From Inonotus obliquus (taxonomy: Eukaryota; Basidiomycota; Agaricomycetes; Hymenochaetales; Hymenochaetaceae), in assembly GCA_032164295.1 (NCBI GenBank), contig JAJHTX010000003.1, forward strand, positions 3,038,001 through 3,102,000: DNA of 64,000 bases. The letters are read 5' to 3'. This document shows positions 57,419-64,000 of this stretch, in pieces (position 1 is the first letter of the stretch; each line of letters begins with the position of its first letter). The translations under genes and the position numbers were made by a program. The notes beneath the pieces are model-generated. The model did no database searches, had not been told where the DNA came from, and saw only the letters and a list, made by a program, of their open reading frames with translations.

Positions 57419-60400
57419 ATGTCCTCTCCACGGGGCAATACAACTCCAAATCTTCGCCCTGCTTCTCCGGCGCATCTCACAGCCCGTTTGCACCGCGTAC
57501 CATCTAGCGAAGTGCTCACCGCACATCCGCTCTTGTCGACTGGTCCTCCAACCGCTTTGAGTGCTTCTGGAGCTAGCGCTGCTAATGTAAACACGAATGT
57601 AAATGTGAATGGGACTTCATCAAGCACTAGCAGCTTGCACTCTTCTTTTGAGTCGCCGGTGTCGGTGCCGCCTGCAACCAATGCCGCATCACCACACCCA
57701 TCTGCGCCCTCGGTTTCATCTTCAGCCTCGCCCGGGTCCTCACACCACCCCGTTCAGGTGGTCGCTGGGGTGGCAACATCAACATCTCCTACTCCCGCGC
57801 CAAAGTACCTTCCCTATACACCCCGGCAAGCACGGGTAGTGACAGGTTCCGCCACGGCTACAACGGGCACAGCAAACTCTCCAGTTTCCATCTCACCTCA
57901 ACCCCATCATTACCCAGGCGGCACAGCGGTACCGAGCGCAACCAGTCGGCTACAGCTGCAGAACCTTAAAGCCGTTGCACAGCATCATGGACTTGATGCA
58001 AGTTGCCTGGGGTGGGCGATGCTTGAGGAACTCGTGGCGGGTACGGATCATGTTGCTGCTTGGACGGAGGTTTGGGCCGTGATTGCAACGGGAAAAGTGA
58101 GTGTTTGGTTAGTTTCCGACTTCGATCGTGTATTGTTGCTTCTGTGGATCCTGCTTCCATGCTAGGCCTTTCACTCCTTTGTCAAGGGAATGTTGATTAA
58201 TGTATTCCTTTGATTTATTTTGGTTTCATGTAGGCCGCACTATTGCTTCCAACGGAGGTTACGAACTCGCGTGAGGTCATTACGCCCGAATTTGTGAAAG
58301 ACCACATCATTTTCTGCGAGGGTTCCGCCAGAGATAAAGCGCCATTTGTCACTTTATCTGGACTGAGAGGAGTTTTCGAGTGAGTAACATCTCATTGAAA
58401 TACAGTCATCATTATTGGCGACCACGTCCAAACTGTTTCAATCAATCTTGTAATGTCGGACTCATGCATCTAATTTGACAGTGGAAATGATCTACTCGTC
58501 CCATCTACTGTACCAACTTCATCAAAATTATTCAAGGCATTGTCCGATCCAGCAACGCGTTCTGCAGCGCTCTCGACACTCCCTCCTCTTCCTGAACTTA
58601 CGAGCTCTGCCGTCGGCTTTCCAAAGTTTCTTGCATATGGTTTCATATCCTCACTTCCCCTTCCACCACGTTCTGTTCCGCAAAAACCTCCATTGCCACC
58701 ACGCCCCGGAATCAAATCTGCTCCACATGTAACCCGCCTCCCCATCCCTTTTGCGTCTTTTTTCTCCAAGTCCCAAGCTCCTACCTCACCTGCTCCACCA
58801 GCGCAGCCTCTTCCAGATGTACAGCCTGTCGACCACACTGTCGAGGTGCCTGCATTCACGATAGATCATGCGCTTGTACGGCGTAACATATCCAAGACTC
58901 TGACAGCATGTTTCAAGGCGGAACTCAAGGAAGCACTCGCGGGTCTACCCAGCTGGGTCTTTGACCGAGTGCAGAACTTCGCTTCGCCCTTGCTGCCCTT
59001 CCCAAGACCTCCTAAAGCCAGAAACGGCAATAATGGCAGCCAGAGTGCATCAGACCAGAGCTCCATCCTGGAAGTTTCCGCTTATGATGACCCAGCTGAA
59101 GAGTTGTCTGCGCGGTTCCAGGAGTTTTACGAGAGTTTGGAGGATGAGCTCAGAGTTGAAGGTTCACCCTCCACTCTAAGACGGAAGGACGATAAACACT
59201 CCGAGGAAGAGAAACAAAGAGAGAAGAATGAATTGGATGCAAAGGTCCAGAATACACTAGAGAAGGTGGAACGCGCCTTGACATGCACATTCTACGACCG
59301 GTAGGTCTTCGCTGCTGGAGTCTATCTGGACTTGATATTTACTCATTCGAATGGTAGAATATACCGACAGTCGAGCTCGGACGATGCATCCCATGATGAG
59401 GCACTCTCCAGTCGCATCGCTGCGCTAAACAAATTGGACCTTAGTTTAGATCATCTTGGTGTCGATGCCGGTGAATCTAAGGATGATGTCTACCGGATCG
59501 TCGAGGCGTGTGGCCAAAGTAAGTTGCAAATGTGGTTCTGAAGGGTTTCAGCTGAGTCTTGCATAACCTTAGCTGTTTCGCAACTTGAGGTGGCACGATG
59601 CCCAGCTGATAAGGCTGCTATTCTCGTAGCGTCGCATAGAATCATTGTTGGTATGTCACACGGAAAAATACCATGATAACATCTGGCCTCTAACATTCCG
59701 CTTCAAAGATGGTCTCTCGAGGCTACCTCCGCTACAATTGAAATCAGACGAACCTATAGACGACGACAAGACACCTCAATGCCTCACCTTCAGCCAGGAG
59801 GTCCGTCCTAGAGAAGATACGAAAAGGGACAGAAGCGAAAGTCCAGCAAAAGTGGCAGTATCTCCTGATCGTCTATCTCCACTTGCCAAGACGAACACGA
59901 TCGAGAAGACGGAAGACACCACGACGGTCGCGATTGACGAAGGTAAAACGACAGAGATGATCAAAATTCCATTATTGGAAGATGGCGCTTCCGCGAAGTC
60001 TGTCCCATCTGTTACTTTGTCTCCCGCGGCGGAGGAGCCTACGACGCCACTACTTTCTGTACCCCCTCCCAAAACGCCCACACCGGTTTCAGGGGACATT
60101 CTACTTCCTCTCATTATCTTCTCGGTGGTAAAAGCGAATCCGCCGCAGCTTGTTTCACACCTTCTGTTCACTCAGCGTTTTCGGAACCAGTCTATCGGAG
60201 GGGAAGAGAGTTATTGTCTCATTAACCTTATGGCGGTAGTCGAATTCTTGGAGAACGTGGATTTAGCGGTCCTCGGACTTGCAGAGAGTGAAAAGGGTAT
60301 CAGAAGGTTGGTACTTCGTTTCGTATCCCAGAAGTCGTTCACTGAGTTCTAACCCTGATTCTCTTAGTACCGCCGATCTGACACCAATTCCCTTGGCATT

Positions 60401-61598
60401 AGCAGGGGACAAATCCCCGGTTTCTACGCCCGGTGGCGGCCTTCGTGGGCGCGTGGAGCAACAAGTCGATGCTATCGCGGGATCTGCGAACAAGGTCCTC
60501 TCAGGTGTTGTAGACTCCGGCTTTGGGGTCCTACGCTCTCTCCTTCCCGCCGGTCCACCAGAAAACCAATCACATCCTGATACACCCGCACATGAAAGTA
60601 CACCGTGGAATATCTCGAGACCTGGGTTTGGGTTGTTAAGGCGTGAGAGTGGGTTCTCGATTGCAAGTCTTGCGGCATCGTTGCCTGGTAATCGTGAACG
60701 TGCGAGGTCGGTTGCGTCGTCTTCGTATTATGGTGGTGCGGGTGCTAGGGATGAGGAGGGCCAGGAGATGGTCGAAAGCAGACCTGGATCGGTGAGGAAT
60801 ATGGCGCTTCATGAGAGCTCGGAGGAAGAAGAGGATGAGGACGAAGAGGGGGAAGAGGAGGAAGAGGAGGAAAGCGAGGAAGAAGAGGAGGATGGAGATG
60901 AAGGACTAGGGCTGAGAGAGACGAGACATGATACTAGGAGTATAAGGAGTTTTGAAAGTATGATGAGTAGTGGACGGAGTCGCAGTCGGGATCAGAGACG
61001 GAAGCGCAAAGGCGATCGTGATAGTAGTACTGGTGGCGGTAAAATCGTTGGTGGAAAAGGAGGTAATATGAAGAAAGAGAGGATGAGTATCACGGACCGT
61101 CTGGCTCATATGTCTCTCTTGACGAAGGGAACGGGTTTACATTCTCACGAATCATCTAGTCATCAGGTGCTCATCTTATTCTTCATCGTCATTCCTTTTG
61201 AATACTTGACTTATGCGTTTTCCTTTCTTTGCAAATAGGATTCGCCACCTCCACGCAGTTCGTCCCTCCTCACAACAGCGAAAGAAATCACACAAGCTCA
61301 ATTACAAAACCGCTTTGACACGCCCATCTCATCACGAACATCTTCTCCCATCCCAATCATCAATCCCCGTCCTTCATCCTCCCTTCCTTATACTAACACC
61401 CACACCCCACTTGCTCCGCTTGACCCCCTCTCCCATCAACACACAGCTATTACCCTCCCACCTCCGAATCGACGATTTCTGGAATGTTCAGCAAGCGGTG
61501 ATGATCTCAAGATGAGTGAGATACCAGAATTGTTGAGGGAGTATCGTAGGCTTGTGGAGGGTATGAGAACTTTGGGTGTGTTCAATGAGCATCCTTGA
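57419..61598 (+). CDS. VPS9-domain Rab5-type guanine nucleotide exchange factor
   Basis: Eight exons (57419-58096, 58234-58379, 58482-59300, 59358-59518, 59573-59650, 59709-60306, 60368-61166, 61239-61598) join in phase to give 1212 aa. The VPS9 catalytic core is split around an insertion. An N-terminal part with a helical bundle ends in LTCTFYDRIYRQSSS and DVYRIVEACGQTVSQLEVAR. After a roughly 130-residue disordered insert comes DILLPLIIFSVVKANPPQLV, then SHLLFTQRFRNQS, GGEESYCLINLMAVVEFLEN. That is the VPS9 signature with the catalytic Asp and Tyr region. Such proteins activate Vps21/Rab5 in endocytic and vacuolar traffic. The C-terminal third has an acidic run of about 30 Glu/Asp residues followed by Arg/Ser-rich sequence. 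Confidence 0.85.
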
Positions 61599-61910
61599 GA
61601 TTCCGAGTCGTCCTGCATGCAAGGCGAGTCAGGTACGATGGGCACGCGGTGCGAGCTTTGTAAGGGTTTTCTTAGGTTAGGTGGAATGTAGATGCTTCCG
61701 TCCATCCATCAGTCTCTTGTTTTGCTTCCGCCTCACTAGCCTCACGTTTGCAGTTTCTACAAGATATTAGAGTATTAATGCGCCCGTTCCTTCACAGTAC
61801 ATGTAGATATCTACTTTCACACATGTAATCCGTAGATCACTCTCTTTTTAGTCTTCCTAGGTTTTTTGGAATAGGAGTTAGGATTCGATAAATATCCCAC
61901 TACGGATGTT
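61599..61910. other. Intergenic, convergent 3' flanks
   Basis: 312 bp between the VPS9 gene stop and the likely 3' end of the minus-strand gene. No feature seen. Confidence 0.45.
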
Positions 61911-63097
61911 TTAGTGAAGTGTGGTCTGTGTGTGACGGTGGCGTTGAAAGATGTATGTCAAGAATATTGCAAGCAAGACAAACGAAAACCCAACAATGTT
62001 CGCGATGTTCGTGTCTGACACACCGATGCGAGGAGCAGACGATTCGGAGGTCTCATCCGTCGGTGAGGATGCCGATGATTCGGTCGGTTCGTACTGCGAG
62101 TCTGCAGATGCAAGAATCGCTCTGGAACCTCTATATTTCAATATGTAAGTTCTTTGGTTGTATTATCGGATTATAGGAGCATATGTACAAGTAGGAAGCA
62201 GGTCCGGAGGACCGTCCAAGCAAGTAAGCAGAAAATGCCTGCGACCCCGAAAGGGACGAAACGAATACATTACAAGCCCGCTCAGTAACCAAGATTGGAA
62301 GCTGGGATGTATCGCGGAAATCTTCAAGATAAAGCTGAAACAACGTCGCGTTATCACCATACCAATCTACCCACCACAACTAAACCAACCAACCCCCCGG
62401 GGCGCATGTAAAGCTACAGTACATCTCAATCAGTTCGTTCAATCCTCATCACACACAAAAGTAGTCGAATGATACGGTGCTTACGAAGAGCAACAGAATC
62501 TGGATTACACTCCATTACACGCCAAACTTGAAGCCAAGATTTCGAGTCTGATGCACCTGAAGGAGCAGGTGAACCAAGACGGTCACGCTGAGATATGAGT
62601 AGTTTGAGATATGTTTTCCACACCTTCTCCGATAGCAAGATTTGGTTCCTGTGGTCTGAATAATCCGGATTTGAACGGTATCGCGTTCCAAATCATTTTT
62701 CGAGAGTAACACGGAGCATATAACGTCGCGCAGAGCCAGGCAAGTTTTCATCACATTAATTCGAACCCGAGTAAAGGAGACGCACTCGTTAAAACCAAGT
62801 ACATTCTTCACCGCATACGTAGCAATCGTCTCATTTATCGACGCAATTCTCTCGATCTGCGTCATTCACCAAAACTTCAGTACGAACTCCGTATTTGACG
62901 CACGCACAGGACTAGGCGTCCATGTATAATACCTTCGATATGAATCGTGAACACAGAATTAAATATATCATGTCAGATTCTTCGAGTTCAGAATTCAGAA
63001 GGAGAGGAAGAGATAGAGGGGAAGGACATAGACGCACCATGTCACTTTCCCCGTAGTCAAATACTGGTTGATTTTGTTTCGACTTCCATCCGCCCAT
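61911..63097 (-). CDS. Unresolved gene with C-terminal transmembrane helix
   Basis: The minus-strand frame 62141-61911 ends in a Ser/Thr/Glu-rich stretch, then NIANIVGFSFVLLAIFLTYI, a single membrane helix, and a short His/Arg-rich cytosolic tail, stopping at 61911. Upstream frames of coding appearance lie at 62379-62131 (GDNATLFQLYLEDFRDTSQL) and 62865-62515 (IERIASINETIATYAVKN, preceded by a CAG acceptor). A possible first exon is at 63097 (MGGWKSKQNQPVFDYGESD followed by a GTGCGT donor). I could not join all of these in one phase. Product unknown; a type I or tail-anchored membrane protein is the most that can be inferred. Confidence 0.35.
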
Positions 63098-64000
63098 GCG
63101 GACCTGCTTTCTGGGAAGAGACTAGTTGAGCTCCGATGGGGCAAATTAAGAGTACACCAGTTCGTAAGGAGTGAGGGTTCCTCATGTCGACCGTCGAATC
63201 GTCGAAGTTAGCGGACCACCAAGCAAAGACCAAGTGGAACCAGCGACCATAGGAGAAAAGACAAGCTCCCGAAGTCACACGATAAAGAATAAAAACCTGG
63301 TCTGCTTTAGAATACGGTCTAAAACGCTCTCAGAATCAAAGGACCGGGCAAATCTTGGCAGTCCATCAGTCAGCTCCAGCAGATCATTGGTTCTGGCGCG
63401 TACGTAAACTTCGTGTTTTGTACAAAATATGAGCGTGTCGGAAGGAGTTGAACATTCGGAGGAGGAACATTCGTGATAACAGTGGGAAATATGAGGGGGA
63501 AAAGTAGATAAGGGTTAATTGTCCGCACATGCTGTCTATTGTCCTTGTCTCGAGTCCATTACCAGTGTTAGTACGATCAGAATGACCTAGTAGCGCGAAA
63601 GCCTGCTCCGCTCCGTTAATCACAGAGGCATATAATATCTCGTCCTATGCGGTGTTCGTTCCGAAGGTGAATTATCATGGTGAGTAAGAATTTTTGGCAT
63701 CACACCAAAATTTAATTACTCACGGATCCGACATTGTTCGGACTACTTAAGGACCCAGGGTCGACAAATAAAATACGTTCATTCCTGTGCAAGAAGAGTA
63801 ATCACAAGTTCCTCCGATTCGGACACGCGCTGGGAACCCACCTCAACACTCCGCCGCCAATCCACGATCTCCGAATGATTCAATGTTACTATCGAAGAGG
63901 CTTGCGAGATGGATCCGAGAATTCGTAACCCTGTCTTGGCAATAATGCAGGGAAGAGCATCGTCGAAGTCACAGCGACAAATACGAGAAGCAGTTGGGGT
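63098..64000. other. Terminal stretch, no gene recognised
   Basis: Frames are below 80 codons on both strands and none resembles a known family. A gene extending beyond the window edge cannot be excluded. Confidence 0.4.

Overview
The window is nuclear DNA of a filamentous basidiomycete, most likely an agaricomycete. Most genes are compact but broken by many introns of 50-90 nt with GT...AG ends and CTNA-like branch points. The gene content also fits: a basidiomycete-type GH45 endoglucanase, a kinesin-14, fungal Mkt1, a DUF6533-like seven-helix protein, and single-copy TFIID, SAGA and Mediator subunits. I assembled exon structures by hand and checked that reading phase carried across every junction I list. 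Family names rest on remembered motifs, because no search could be run.

Left arm, 1-23 kb, is gene-dense. In order it holds: the 3' end of an unidentified gene; TAF10; a Gfo/Idh-type sugar/dihydrodiol dehydrogenase (minus); OHCU decarboxylase; MED4 (minus); the SAGA subunit HFI1/ADA1; a dual-specificity phosphatase (minus); a kinesin-14; a vacuolar-type M20 carboxypeptidase S; a secreted GH45 endoglucanase; a DHHC palmitoyltransferase (minus); a 3.4-kb stretch without a recognisable gene; and MKT1. Three RNA polymerase II co-activator subunits (TAF10, MED4, ADA1) lie within 6 kb, and MED4 and ADA1 share a 153-bp divergent promoter.

Middle, 23.7-42.5 kb, is a gene-poor block. It opens with a short acidic protein that has a C-terminal Cys2His2-like finger. 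About 17.7 kb of low-complexity, repeat-rich DNA follows. Inside it are a noncoding direct tandem duplication of about 1.1 kb (26.64-28.88 kb), several microsatellites, perfect short palindromes, and one probable DUF6533-type membrane protein gene or relic (35.76-37.45 kb).

Right arm, 42.5-64 kb, is gene-dense again: thymidylate kinase; the ER tail-anchored E2 UBC6 (minus); the spliceosomal cyclophilin CWC27 (minus); and, divergently, an NTF2-like protein resembling the C-terminal half of the mRNA exporter Mex67/NXF1. The 3' half of that gene has been locally duplicated and decayed (50.6-51.4 kb), and short copies of its 3' flank are scattered to 53.1 kb. Then come a small coiled-coil ORF, a Bud6/Aip3 N-terminal-domain-only gene (minus), a 274-aa coiled-coil protein of unknown function (minus), a large VPS9-domain Rab-GEF, and an unresolved minus-strand gene with a C-terminal transmembrane helix.

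No rRNA, tRNA, CRISPR or intact transposon was recognised. The most unusual items are the truncated Mex67-like gene with its decayed tandem copy and scattered 3' blocks, the Bud6 half-gene, the tandem noncoding duplication in the gene desert, and CACGTG palindromes sitting mainly in promoters.
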